Source of the DNA: Bacteroides sp. 214
GTDB lineage: Bacteria > Bacteroidota > Bacteroidia > Bacteroidales > Bacteroidaceae
Assembly (NCBI RefSeq): GCF_010501015.1
Contig: NZ_QVML01000013.1
Coordinates: forward strand, 68,182-132,181
Direction: 5' to 3'
DNA length: 64,000 nt
Position numbers and translations under genes: made by a program. This document shows, piece by piece, positions 14,187 through 22,283 of the stretch. The notes below the pieces were generated by a model that ran no database searches, had not been told where the DNA came from, and was given only the letters and a program-made list of their open reading frames with translations. How positions within the stretch are numbered: the first letter of the stretch is position 1; each line of letters begins with the position of its first letter.

Positions 14187-15178
14187 TATTTACGGAGAAT
14201 TACCGTCATGCCGGGACGCAATCCTTCAATTTTTTCCTCGCTGCGCGCTCTTACCTCAAAGGTTTTGATGTCAAATTGTCCGGTGGTTTTGGTAGCCTTC
14301 CAAGCGGCATAAGTGCCAAGATCCTTCATGTAGTACACTTTCAAGCGGATGCTTTTGTCGCCGAGTGCCGGTACAAATGCTTCGAACTCGGTGTTTATGG
14401 TTAGCCCGGCAAGTAAGTCTTCGCGTACATTGAAGGTTACCCACATATCTTGTGGCATGGATACGTTCATGATGGGTGCTCCTGTGCCTACCAACTCGCC
14501 CAGTTTGGGGAATATCTCCGAAATTTCGCCATCGGCTTGTGCTATCAATACCGTTTCGCTCAGGTACGACTCTACCTCGGCGATAGCACCTTGGGCTTTG
14601 CCTACCAAAGCGGCGGCGGCTAATTTGTCTTCGGGCTCAGCACCATTTACTGCCATGTCGTATTGCGATTTGGCCGCTTTCTCAGTAGCAATGGCTGCGT
14701 GGTATTGCGCTTCGGCTTCGTCGTGCTTTTGAGCTGACATAACGCCTTCGTTATACAAGTTCTTCACGCGGGTGTAAGATTTCTCGGCAATGTTCAGCCC
14801 TGCCACCGCCTTCTGCCACATTTCGTATGCCGATTGGATGGTTTCCTTACGTGCTCCTTTGATGGCTTTGTCGCTTTGTGCCTTTGCCGCCTCTTGAGCT
14901 GCCTGTGCTTGTTGTAATTTGGCTTGCACATCAGGAGCTTCGAGGATGGCGAGTGTGTCTCCCGCTTTGACGGTTTCTCCTTCGCTCACACGGATTTCGA
15001 GAATCCGTCCGGGTACTTTACTCGATACTCGATATTCGGTTACCTCTGCTTGCCCTTGAATTAACTCGGGACCTTTGCGGAGCATGAAGAAACCAACTAA
15101 AGATACAACGGCAATTACCCCCAACAAGGTGAGGAATGCCAAAATCATATTGCTGCTTTGCGATTTGTTGGTAGTCAT
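14186..15178 (-). CDS. HlyD-family periplasmic adaptor (membrane fusion protein)
   Basis: This is a 330-residue protein with one N-terminal membrane segment (MILAFLTLLGVIAVVSLVGF). A biotinyl-lipoyl-like half (VSSKVPGRILEIRVSEGETV) follows, then a long helical hairpin (about 100-190), the second lipoyl half (ADGEISEIFPKLGELV) and a beta-barrel domain. It bridges inner-membrane permeases to a TolC-type channel. The gene lies 33 bp after the TolC-like gene and overlaps the first permease gene by one base, which supports a single exporter. Confidence 0.9.
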   Translation of the reverse strand: MTTNKSQSSNMILAFLTLLGVIAVVSLVGFFMLRKGPELIQGQAEVTEYRVSSKVPGRILEIRVSEGETVKAGDTLAILEAPDVQAKLQQAQAAQEAAKAQSDKAIKGARKETIQSAYEMWQKAVAGLNIAEKSYTRVKNLYNEGVMSAQKHDEAEAQYHAAIATEKAAKSQYDMAVNGAEPEDKLAAAALVGKAQGAIAEVESYLSETVLIAQADGEISEIFPKLGELVGTGAPIMNVSMPQDMWVTFNVREDLLAGLTINTEFEAFVPALGDKSIRLKVYYMKDLGTYAAWKATKTTGQFDIKTFEVRARSEEKIEGLRPGMTVILRK

Positions 15179-15211
15179 ATTTTCTTTCTTTATAATTTGC
15201 TGTTATTGGGG

Positions 15212-16627
15212 TTATTCGTTTGTGTGGAGTTGCCCGAGCGATTTCTTCAGATACGCCTCGGTTAACTTCACGTCAATCTGCGCGTCTATTTTTTCGGCAT
15301 GTGCCGATAGCCACACGGTTTGCGCTTCGAGCACATTGCTGGTAGCGATGACTCCCTCGCGAAATCCAAGGTTGGCGTAACGCAGGTTTTCTTCTGCCTT
15401 CTCCATGTTTTTAGTTGCCATGACAAGTTTCTTGGCTGCTTCGTTTACTTTGAAGGCAGCTTGGTTTACCTGTAACTCGATTTTCTCTTTGGCATCTTCG
15501 AGGTTATAGCGGGCGATACGTGCTTCGGCTTTGGCAGCTTTTACCTTGTGCGTGCCTTCTCCCCAGCTCCACACAGGTATCTGTACCATAATACCTACGT
15601 TCCACATACCCCGGAATTTATTCTCGAAACTGTTGAACATGCTGGGGTTGCTCACGATGTAATTGCCCATTAGGGCTACTGTGGGCAAATGGTCGGCACG
15701 TGTAACGTTTATTTTCTGCTTGTAAATTTCTTGTCCAAGTTGCAATGCGCGTACTTCGGGGCGGCTGGCAAATACGGTCTCTATATTGAAAGCGCTGTTT
15801 GCGCTGCTTATTGGAAGTTCTTCGATAGATTCGTCGGCAAGGCTTATGGGAGTGCTGAGGTTGAGTCCACATAGTTGACACAACAACATTCTGGAAAGGC
15901 TCAGTCCATCGTCTACTTTGGTCACGGTCATCTCGGCTTCGTTGAGCTTAACGCGCACAGATAGCCCGTCCGACTTCGTTGCCACTCCTTCAGCAATCAT
16001 TTTATTGATATCGCTATCCATCTTTTGCAATAGTTGAAGATAGCTTTCGGCCATTTTCTTTTTATTGACGAGGGATACTACCTGCCAATAGGCTTGGTCG
16101 GTTTCCAGAATTACTTCCTGTAATTCGGCGTTATGCTGTTGGTGGGCAAGCTCTTCGGCATATTTCGTAATTTTGTTATAAGCGCGTATTTTACCACCCA
16201 TATAGATAGGTTGCGTCAAGGTGATGGCGCCGGCGTATACATTGCGAGTGTCGGTGCGCAAACCTTCTACAAGGGCACTCCCTATGCCATTCAAGGGGTC
16301 TATCAAGTTGTTTAGCAGTGGTGCCAGCTCGGGCGAATTGCCCAGTATGGTACCCATATTGGAGAGTGTGCTTTTTTGCTCGTCGTTGAGCAGAGAGAAC
16401 TCTTTCTGGTTGCGCATATAGGCTCCTGTAGCCGAAATTTTCGGTAAATAGTTGGTTGCCGCAGCTTTTCGCTCGTGGTGGGCGGCCGTTATCTTTTCAT
16501 TGCCAATCAGCAAATTTTTATTGTTTGCAATGGCTAATGAGCGGCAACTGTCCAAGTCTAAATAAACTTGTGCGGAAAGGGATAAGCTGATAGCCGGCAA
16601 AACAACGGCGAGAAGTAGTTTCTTCAT
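15212..16627 (-). CDS. TolC-family outer membrane efflux protein
   Basis: This is a 471-residue protein with a signal peptide (MKKLLLAVVLPAISLSLSAQ). It carries the two repeated outer membrane efflux domains (about 30-230 and 260-460), rich in long helices with coiled-coil pattern. It is the first gene of the minus-strand run TolC, HlyD, permease, permease, response regulator, kinase. A -7-like TAATTTTG lies about 85 bp upstream (16712-16719). The substrate cannot be deduced. Confidence 0.9.
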   Translation of the reverse strand: MKKLLLAVVLPAISLSLSAQVYLDLDSCRSLAIANNKNLLIGNEKITAAHHERKAAATNYLPKISATGAYMRNQKEFSLLNDEQKSTLSNMGTILGNSPELAPLLNNLIDPLNGIGSALVEGLRTDTRNVYAGAITLTQPIYMGGKIRAYNKITKYAEELAHQQHNAELQEVILETDQAYWQVVSLVNKKKMAESYLQLLQKMDSDINKMIAEGVATKSDGLSVRVKLNEAEMTVTKVDDGLSLSRMLLCQLCGLNLSTPISLADESIEELPISSANSAFNIETVFASRPEVRALQLGQEIYKQKINVTRADHLPTVALMGNYIVSNPSMFNSFENKFRGMWNVGIMVQIPVWSWGEGTHKVKAAKAEARIARYNLEDAKEKIELQVNQAAFKVNEAAKKLVMATKNMEKAEENLRYANLGFREGVIATSNVLEAQTVWLSAHAEKIDAQIDVKLTEAYLKKSLGQLHTNE

Positions 16628-16884
16628 GCGAACTTTATTTATTATACAATGATACTCTAATTTAACAATAGTAATTAAAAGTTTGTTCAGTGCATTAACG
16701 CGTTTTTATTGCAAAATTAGAGAGAATAAATTGTTTATGCAACTTTATTGAATTTGATTTACGCTCTACTTTCTTTTGTTTCTTGGGGAATACTCTATAA
16801 TAAATTGTTATATTTATCAATTGCCGGCTGCTAAAGAGGCTATGTAAAAAGTCCAATTGCTCTTTTAATTAGCTGAAAATTGTA

Positions 16885-17090
16885 AGCCATTACCCCGTAG
16901 AGGGTAATATTTGTATAACCTCGGGTGAGCGAAGCGTAACCCGAGGTATATAGCTCTCTTGATTTCCTGAACCCTAATTGGGTTCAACCCCTTTAGGGTT
17001 GTTGTGGCTGGGGTTTACCTACCTCGGGTTGCGCTTTGCTTACCCGAGGTTATCATAGTTAAAGCCCTACGGGCTTATATTAGTTATAGT
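16885..17090. repeat. Cluster of REP-like palindromes
   Basis: Two inverted ACCTCGGGT/ACCCGAGGT hairpins surround smaller palindromes (GGGTTCAACCC, CCCTACGGG). Several palindromes carry CTAC or GTAG, as in the RAYT-flanking blocks. No T-run follows the hairpins. Confidence 0.65.
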
Positions 17091-17218
17091 TTGTTACTCG
17101 GACTTTTGATGTACCTTCTTTAGCTTTAAGGAATCGGCAATAATCATAACTGCGCACAGTATTTCCTCTCTTGATAATAATGTTTTAAACATTCTGCCAT
17201 AGTCTCATGCTCCGTCAG

Positions 17219-17317
17219 CCATAGGCAGACGAACCTCCGTCCATAAGCAGACGACCCTTCAGCCATAGGCAGATGGCTCTTCAACCATAGGCAGATGACT
17301 CTTCGTCCATAGGCAGA
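17219..17317. repeat. 22-bp-period tandem repeat, family 1 (locus a)
   Basis: Five units start at 17219, 17241, 17263, 17285 and 17307 with the core CCATAGGCAGA (reverse complement TCTGCCTATGG). The same unit with the same period is found at 41990-42110 and 60001-60120. Confidence 0.85.
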
Positions 17318-17377
17318 ATAGTGATAATTGACAAGGCAACTATCACACAGTTATTGACAGCATGTTTTTTACTTATA

Positions 17378-18256
17378 TTACTGTAGCTCGAATGTTTGTG
17401 AACCAATCAGGTTGCCATCTTCGGTAAAAATATCTACACGATAGCCTCCGGCATAAAGAAACTCTTCTACATGCCAGTACACGGTTACTTGCTGCTCTTC
17501 GCCATTGTACTCCACATATTTTTTGATGGAGTAATTGAGTGTGCGATTCTCATATTGGAAGGTATGCGAAGGGTCTTTGGTCAGTACGTCATTGTCGGGC
17601 TTGGTGATGCGCACATACAGCGTGCGTTCGCCGGTTTGCGCAGTGATGTTTTTCACTAGCGTCAGGCTGATGGTGAATTTGGTTACATCTTTTGCCTTCT
17701 TCACGGTTTTGTCGCGCTTGTTCTTGGGTTCCACGCGTATATTGGTAGCATCGAGTTGTGCAGCGAGAGTTACCTGTTTATTGAGTTTGTCTTTTTCTTC
17801 GGAGAGAGAAGATATCTGGCGCGAAGCAGCGTTGTACTTGCGTGTTACCTCTGTGATAACTTTTTGTTGTTTCTCGGTGACTTGGTTTAAAGAGTCGATC
17901 TGTACTACATAGCTTCTCATGACGTTGCGCATGGTGTTGAGCTCTTTCTTCAGACGACGAATTTCGGCGGCGTTGCTACTTTTTACGGTACGCAGTTCTT
18001 CGAGCAGGCGTTGTACTTTTATCTTTTCGCGATCTAGCTGAACTGCCAGCGAATCGTTGGTAAATGTAAGTTGTAGCTCGTCATAATGTGTGGCAAAGCG
18101 GGTATATTCGTTTTCGAGTTCTTCTTTCTCAATGTTGAATATCTCTACCAGCTCTTTATTGTTGCGCTTTTCGGCAAACAACAGGTAGGCAACCACAAGG
18201 ATGACAGCTGTTAATATGCCGATGATTATAAATAGTGTTTTCTTATTTTCTTTCAT
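17378..18256 (-). CDS. Membrane-anchored coiled-coil protein of unknown function
   Basis: This is a 292-residue protein with one N-terminal membrane segment (LFIIIGILTAVILVVAYLLF). A coiled coil runs from about 35 to 165 (heptad-like E/L/K pattern), a basic linker follows (KNKRDKTVKKAKDV), and the C-terminal domain of about 100 residues is beta-type (FTISLTLVKNITAQTGERTL, then YHVEEFLYAGGY-like strands). The C-terminal domain most likely lies in the periplasm. The protein looks like a conserved Bacteroidales hypothetical. It stands alone, flanked by repeats on one side and the mdh promoter on the other. Confidence 0.75.
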   Translation of the reverse strand: MKENKKTLFIIIGILTAVILVVAYLLFAEKRNNKELVEIFNIEKEELENEYTRFATHYDELQLTFTNDSLAVQLDREKIKVQRLLEELRTVKSSNAAEIRRLKKELNTMRNVMRSYVVQIDSLNQVTEKQQKVITEVTRKYNAASRQISSLSEEKDKLNKQVTLAAQLDATNIRVEPKNKRDKTVKKAKDVTKFTISLTLVKNITAQTGERTLYVRITKPDNDVLTKDPSHTFQYENRTLNYSIKKYVEYNGEEQQVTVYWHVEEFLYAGGYRVDIFTEDGNLIGSQTFELQ

Positions 18257-18470
18257 ACTGCAATAAATGCTTAATTACTGAGGCAAGCTGCAAAAGTAGT
18301 GTTTTATGTTTTCTTATAAAACTGTTTCCATGCTTACCTCTTTTTGCGACTGTGCTATTTTATATATGATTAACAAAAACAATCCTAGGGATTAACAATT
18401 TTGTCGCCGGGTTGTTTTTTGTTTAACGTAAATTATTAGAGAAAAATTTCCCTAATAAGGAATAACCTTG

Positions 18471-18478
18471 TACTTTTG
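18471..18478 (+). promoter_or_regulatory. Promoter -7 box (TACTTTTG) of mdh
   Basis: TACTTTTG fits TAnnTTTG and lies 74 bp upstream of the mdh ATG, leaving a leader of about 70 bases. A small hairpin (TTAGAG...CTAA) lies just upstream. Confidence 0.5.
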
Positions 18479-18551
18479 TTTACTCTAATCGAAGATTGGA
18501 GTTGAACGAATTCTCTATAACAAAATTATAAATTTAAAAGAATTAAGTATT

Positions 18552-19493
18552 ATGTCAAAAGTAACCGTAATTGGCGCAGGTAATGTAGGCGCTACATGTG
18601 CAAATGTATTGGCTTTCAATGAAGTAGCCGATGAAGTTGTGATGCTGGATGTGAAAGAAGGCGTTTCGGAAGGTAAAGCTATGGATATGATGCAAACAGC
18701 TCAGCTGCTTGGATTTGACACAACTGTTGTAGGCTGTACTAATGATTATGCACAAACTGCCAACTCGGATGTAATTGTTGTAACTTCGGGTATTCCTCGT
18801 AAACCGGGTATGACACGCGAAGAATTGATTGGTGTTAACGCGGGTATTGTGAAAGCTGTTGCCGAAAACGCGTTGAAATATTCGCCCAACGCAATTCTTG
18901 TTGTAATCTCTAATCCGATGGATACCATGACATACTTGGCCTTGAAATCTCTTGGTTTGCCAAAGAATCGTATCATTGGTATGGGTGGCGCGTTGGATAG
19001 CTCGCGTTTCAAATATTTCTTGTCACAAGCAATTGGTTGCAATGCTAACGAAGTCGAAGGTATGGTTATTGGCGGACACGGTGATACTACCATGATTCCG
19101 TTGACTCGTTTTGCTACATACAAAGGTTTGCCTATCAGCAACTTCCTTTCTGAAGAGAAAATTAAAGAAGTAGCAAGCTCTACCATGGTAGGTGGTGCTA
19201 CGTTAACTAAATTCTTAGGAACTTCGGCATGGTATGCACCGGGTGCAGCAGGAGCGTTTGTGGTAGAAGCTATCTTACACAACCAAATGAAGATGGTTCC
19301 TTGCTCGGTAGCACTCGAAGGCGAATATGGCGAAAGCGACATTTGCATCGGTGTACCTGTAATCTTAGGTCGCAATGGTATTGAGAAAATAGTGGAATTA
19401 CCATTGAACGCTGAAGAAAAAGCGTTGTTTGAAGCAAGTGCAAAGGCTGTTCGTACTACAAATGGTGACTTGAAACAAGTAGGAGCTTTGTAG
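18552..19493 (+). CDS. mdh: Malate dehydrogenase
   Basis: The 313-residue protein belongs to the LDH/MDH family, NAD-dependent, interconverting malate and oxaloacetate in the cytosol. The NAD-binding motif GAGNVGATCA is at 8-17, the substrate-binding RKPGMTREEL near 81-90, an SNPMD motif near 119, and the catalytic GGHGDTTMIP near 173-182. Its length is usual for the bacterial LDH-like malate dehydrogenase subgroup. It is a single-gene unit with its own promoter-like box and a strong bidirectional terminator after it. Confidence 0.95.
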   Translation: MSKVTVIGAGNVGATCANVLAFNEVADEVVMLDVKEGVSEGKAMDMMQTAQLLGFDTTVVGCTNDYAQTANSDVIVVTSGIPRKPGMTREELIGVNAGIVKAVAENALKYSPNAILVVISNPMDTMTYLALKSLGLPKNRIIGMGGALDSSRFKYFLSQAIGCNANEVEGMVIGGHGDTTMIPLTRFATYKGLPISNFLSEEKIKEVASSTMVGGATLTKFLGTSAWYAPGAAGAFVVEAILHNQMKMVPCSVALEGEYGESDICIGVPVILGRNGIEKIVELPLNAEEKALFEASAKAVRTTNGDLKQVGAL

Positions 19494-19513
19494 TCAAAGA
19501 ATAATAATAAAAG

Positions 19514-19547
19514 CAAAGGGCAGGAAAAACCTGCCCTTTGTTGTTTT
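19514..19547. terminator. Bidirectional terminator between mdh and rsmE
   Basis: CAAAGGGCAGG pairs with CCTGCCCTTTG around an AAAAA loop, followed by TTGTTTT. An A-run lies on the other side, so both convergent genes may use it. Confidence 0.85.
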
Positions 19548-20237
19548 CTATAACTGTCTCGTCATACATGCCACCAGTGCCGCTGTTTCTGTGCGTAACC
19601 TTGCTTTTCCTAAACTAATAGGTTTGAATCCCTGCTCCAATGCCTTCTTAACTTCTTCTTCGCTGAAGTCTCCTTCAGGGCCAATCAGTATCAGGGTGTC
19701 TTCGCCCGGTTGTAGCAACTCTTTCAATAACGCCTTTTCGCCTGGGTAACAATGGGCTATAAACTTTTGTCCGTTGTGTGGCTGCCCTATGAAACGGTCG
19801 AATGGTGTCATTTCGTTGATAATTGGTAGTCGCGCTTTCAGCGATTGTTTCATAGCGGATACTACTATCTTTTCAATACGGTCTGTCTTGATGACCTTTC
19901 GTTCGGAGAAGCGGGTTTCAAGAAAGGTTAGTTCGTCAATACCAATCTCGGTCGCCTTTTCGGCAAACCATTCGTTGCGGTCCATGTTTTTGGTGGGAGC
20001 CATGGCGATATGCAGGTGTCCTTCCCACAATGGTTCTTGCGTTGTTCTTTCAAGGATGTTGACTAAACAACGTTTGCTACCGGCAGTGGCGATAGCGGCT
20101 TGATAGAAATGTCCTTTGCCATCGGTTATGGTGATGACTTCTCCTTCGGTCAGACGCAGTACTTTCAGGCAATGGCGAGCTTCTTCTTCGGGAAGTTCGT
20201 GGGTTTTTTCAATATCGGGAGCGTAAAACAGGTGCAT
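19548..20237 (-). CDS. rsmE: 16S rRNA (uracil1498-N3)-methyltransferase
   Basis: This 229-residue SPOUT-class enzyme methylates U1498 of 16S rRNA. An N-terminal PUA-like domain (about 1-70, HLFYAPDIEKTHELPEEEAR) precedes the methyltransferase domain with the trefoil-knot motifs LILIGPEGDFSEEEV (near 180) and ISLGKARLRTETAALVA (near 208). It is the last gene of the NupG, bifunctional nuclease, RsmE run; the gap to the nuclease gene is 13 bp. Confidence 0.93.
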   Translation of the reverse strand: MHLFYAPDIEKTHELPEEEARHCLKVLRLTEGEVITITDGKGHFYQAAIATAGSKRCLVNILERTTQEPLWEGHLHIAMAPTKNMDRNEWFAEKATEIGIDELTFLETRFSERKVIKTDRIEKIVVSAMKQSLKARLPIINEMTPFDRFIGQPHNGQKFIAHCYPGEKALLKELLQPGEDTLILIGPEGDFSEEEVKKALEQGFKPISLGKARLRTETAALVACMTRQL

Positions 20238-20250
20238 ATTTTTCTTATTT

Positions 20251-20820
20251 TTACTGTCTTCGGGCTATCTCATCGCGCAATACGGATGCCAGTTCATAAT
20301 TCTCATCTTGGATGGCTTTTTCCAGTGCCAACTTAAGGTTGGTCAGTTGGTCTTCTTTATGGATGGCAGCGGCATCTTCTTCAACCAGTTCTTCGTTGGT
20401 TATCTCTTCGCTTGGTGTGAAACCCTCTTCTGCCAGAATGCTACTTTCAATATAGATTGGTGCATTAAAACGAAGGGCAATACCTATCGCGTCGGATGTT
20501 CGGGAGTCTATCTTCTTAGCCTGATTGTCACTTCTAAAATAGATGTACGAAAAAAACACGCCATCTTTAGCCCGATAGATATGTATTTTTTCGACAAGGA
20601 TGTTGAACTCATCGAGTGTGGTGGCAAACAAATCGTGCGTCAACGGTCGTGGTGGCTTGATTCCTTTGAGATGAAGCGCAATGGATTGTGCTTCGGACGG
20701 ACCAATAATGATAGGAAGTTGGCGGTTGCCACCCACCTCCTGCAATACAAGAGCAAAGGCAGATGCCTGCTCTTGGCTATTGGATATGCTTACTACTCTC
20801 AGCTCAATTTTATCGTTCAT
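20251..20820 (-). CDS. Bifunctional nuclease (BFN / DUF151) family protein with C-terminal UVR-like motif
   Basis: The 189-residue protein carries a BFN/DUF151 domain (about 1-130: LPIIIGPSEAQSIALHLKGI, then SRTSDAIGIALRFNAPIYI). An acidic linker follows, then a C-terminal UVR-type segment (LKLALEKAIQDENYELASVL). Plant BFN proteins cleave RNA and DNA, but bacterial members have no settled role. Its ATG shares one base with the stop of the NupG gene, so the two are co-translated. Confidence 0.88.
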   Translation of the reverse strand: MNDKIELRVVSISNSQEQASAFALVLQEVGGNRQLPIIIGPSEAQSIALHLKGIKPPRPLTHDLFATTLDEFNILVEKIHIYRAKDGVFFSYIYFRSDNQAKKIDSRTSDAIGIALRFNAPIYIESSILAEEGFTPSEEITNEELVEEDAAAIHKEDQLTNLKLALEKAIQDENYELASVLRDEIARRQ

Positions 20821-22148
20821 CAGTGCTTCACGTTTATTTCTTCAGGGTTATGCTTGTATTTGAAAACAATAGCGAATACGATTGCTACTACCAACGCGTA
20901 AGCCGCGAAAATATACCATGCGGTACTCCAACCATTCATCAGGGTGTTGGCTGCTGTTTCCGAGTAGAACTCGCCATCGGCAAGCGCAGGGAATTGTGCC
21001 ATAGGGTTGTACACAAACTTATCTACCACAAATTGCGCGCTAAGCGTACCGATGGTGGCACCCAGCCCGTTGGTCATCAGCATAAATAGCCCTTGCGCAC
21101 TGGAACGGATAGCAGGAGTAGTCTCTTTGTCTACAAACAAAGAACCCGAAATATTAAAGAAGTCGAACGCCACGCCATATACCAACATGGAGAGGATAAA
21201 CATCCATACACCCGAACCCGGGTTGCCCGTTGCAAAGAATCCGAAGCGAAGTACCCATGCCAACATGGCAATAAGCATCACGTTCTTAATACCAAATCGC
21301 TTCAGGAAGAAAGGTATCAGCAGGATACAGAGTGTTTCGGACATTTGCGAAAGGGAGATAAGTGCGTTGGCATGATTGGCACCAAAGGAATTGGCAAACT
21401 CGCTTACGTCTTTGAAACTGGTAATGAACGGATTACCGTAGCCATTGGTAACCTGTAATGACATGCCCAACAGCATAGAGAAGATAAAGAAAATAGCCAT
21501 TTTCTTTTGTTTGAATAACTTGAAGGCATCCAACCCGAGACTCTCCACCAGACTTTTCTTTTCGCCTTTGGTGTGGGTTATGGCAATGTTTGGCAACATC
21601 GCAATGGCATAAATCGCCAATGCCAACCCGATGACTCCAGATACGAGAAATTGCGAATAAGTATGTTGATAGCCCGTAACATCCACAAGCAACATAGAGC
21701 AGATAAAACCGATTGTTCCAAATATGCGGATAGGAGGGAAGTGTTTCACAGTGTCTAACTTTGCTTTGTCCAATACCGAATAGGCTACCGAGTTGGAAAG
21801 TGCCAGCGTAGGCATGTAGAAAGCTACGCTCAATGTGTATAGGGTAAACAGTGTGGCAAACTGCACTTCGCTACCTGTGGCATAACCATAGTATCCGGCG
21901 GCGCCCATAAATAGTCCGGCAAGCAGGTGACAGATACTGAACATCTTTTGTGCAGGTACCCATCGGTCGGCAATAATACCAATAAGTGCCGGCATAAACA
22001 TAGATACGATACCTTGTATGGCATAAAAAAGACCAATATTTGCAGCTTGACCAACTCCTACCAGATAACTTCCCATAGAGGTTAGGTAGGCTCCCCAGAC
22101 TGCAAACTGGAGGAAATTCATGATAATTAGACGAAACTTTACGTTCAT
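20820..22148 (-). CDS. Nucleoside permease, NupG/XapB type (MFS)
   Basis: This is a 442-residue inner-membrane protein with about 12 membrane segments. It begins MNVKFRLIIMNFLQFAVWGA and has YLVGVGQAANIGLFYAIQG, the typical start of nucleoside:proton symporters. It should import nucleosides by proton symport. It is the first gene of the run with the BFN protein and RsmE. Confidence 0.92.
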   Translation of the reverse strand: MNVKFRLIIMNFLQFAVWGAYLTSMGSYLVGVGQAANIGLFYAIQGIVSMFMPALIGIIADRWVPAQKMFSICHLLAGLFMGAAGYYGYATGSEVQFATLFTLYTLSVAFYMPTLALSNSVAYSVLDKAKLDTVKHFPPIRIFGTIGFICSMLLVDVTGYQHTYSQFLVSGVIGLALAIYAIAMLPNIAITHTKGEKKSLVESLGLDAFKLFKQKKMAIFFIFSMLLGMSLQVTNGYGNPFITSFKDVSEFANSFGANHANALISLSQMSETLCILLIPFFLKRFGIKNVMLIAMLAWVLRFGFFATGNPGSGVWMFILSMLVYGVAFDFFNISGSLFVDKETTPAIRSSAQGLFMLMTNGLGATIGTLSAQFVVDKFVYNPMAQFPALADGEFYSETAANTLMNGWSTAWYIFAAYALVVAIVFAIVFKYKHNPEEINVKH

Positions 22149-22228
22149 AACTCCTTATTTACGTTTTATAAATAGATTTAATTGAGCAAATATAATTAAT
22201 AATCGGGAGAAGTTACGTAGGGAGGAGT

Positions 22229-22263
22229 TAAAAAAAAGAGTGCGACATTTCCGTCGCACTCTT
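22229..22263 (-). terminator. Terminator after the first LruC gene
   Basis: AAGAGTGCGAC pairs with GTCGCACTCTT around ATTTCC; on the minus strand it is followed by a run of eight T. It sits 21 bp past the stop of the 22284 gene. Confidence 0.85.
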
Positions 22264-22283
22264 GATATAATTAGGATTGTATA

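Larger units (their letters stand above)
16628..17377. other. Gene-free stretch with palindromes and a 22-bp tandem repeat
   Basis: No coding frame is supported. A promoter-like TAATTTTG is at 16712-16719. Positions 16885-17090 hold a dense set of palindromes (CCTCGGGT...ACCCGAGG twice, AACCCTAATTGGGTT, AACCCCTTTAGGGTT, AGCCCTACGGGCT). Positions 17219-17317 hold five units with a 22-bp period. The palindromes recall those around the RAYT at 172-1654, though their sequences differ. Confidence 0.7.
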
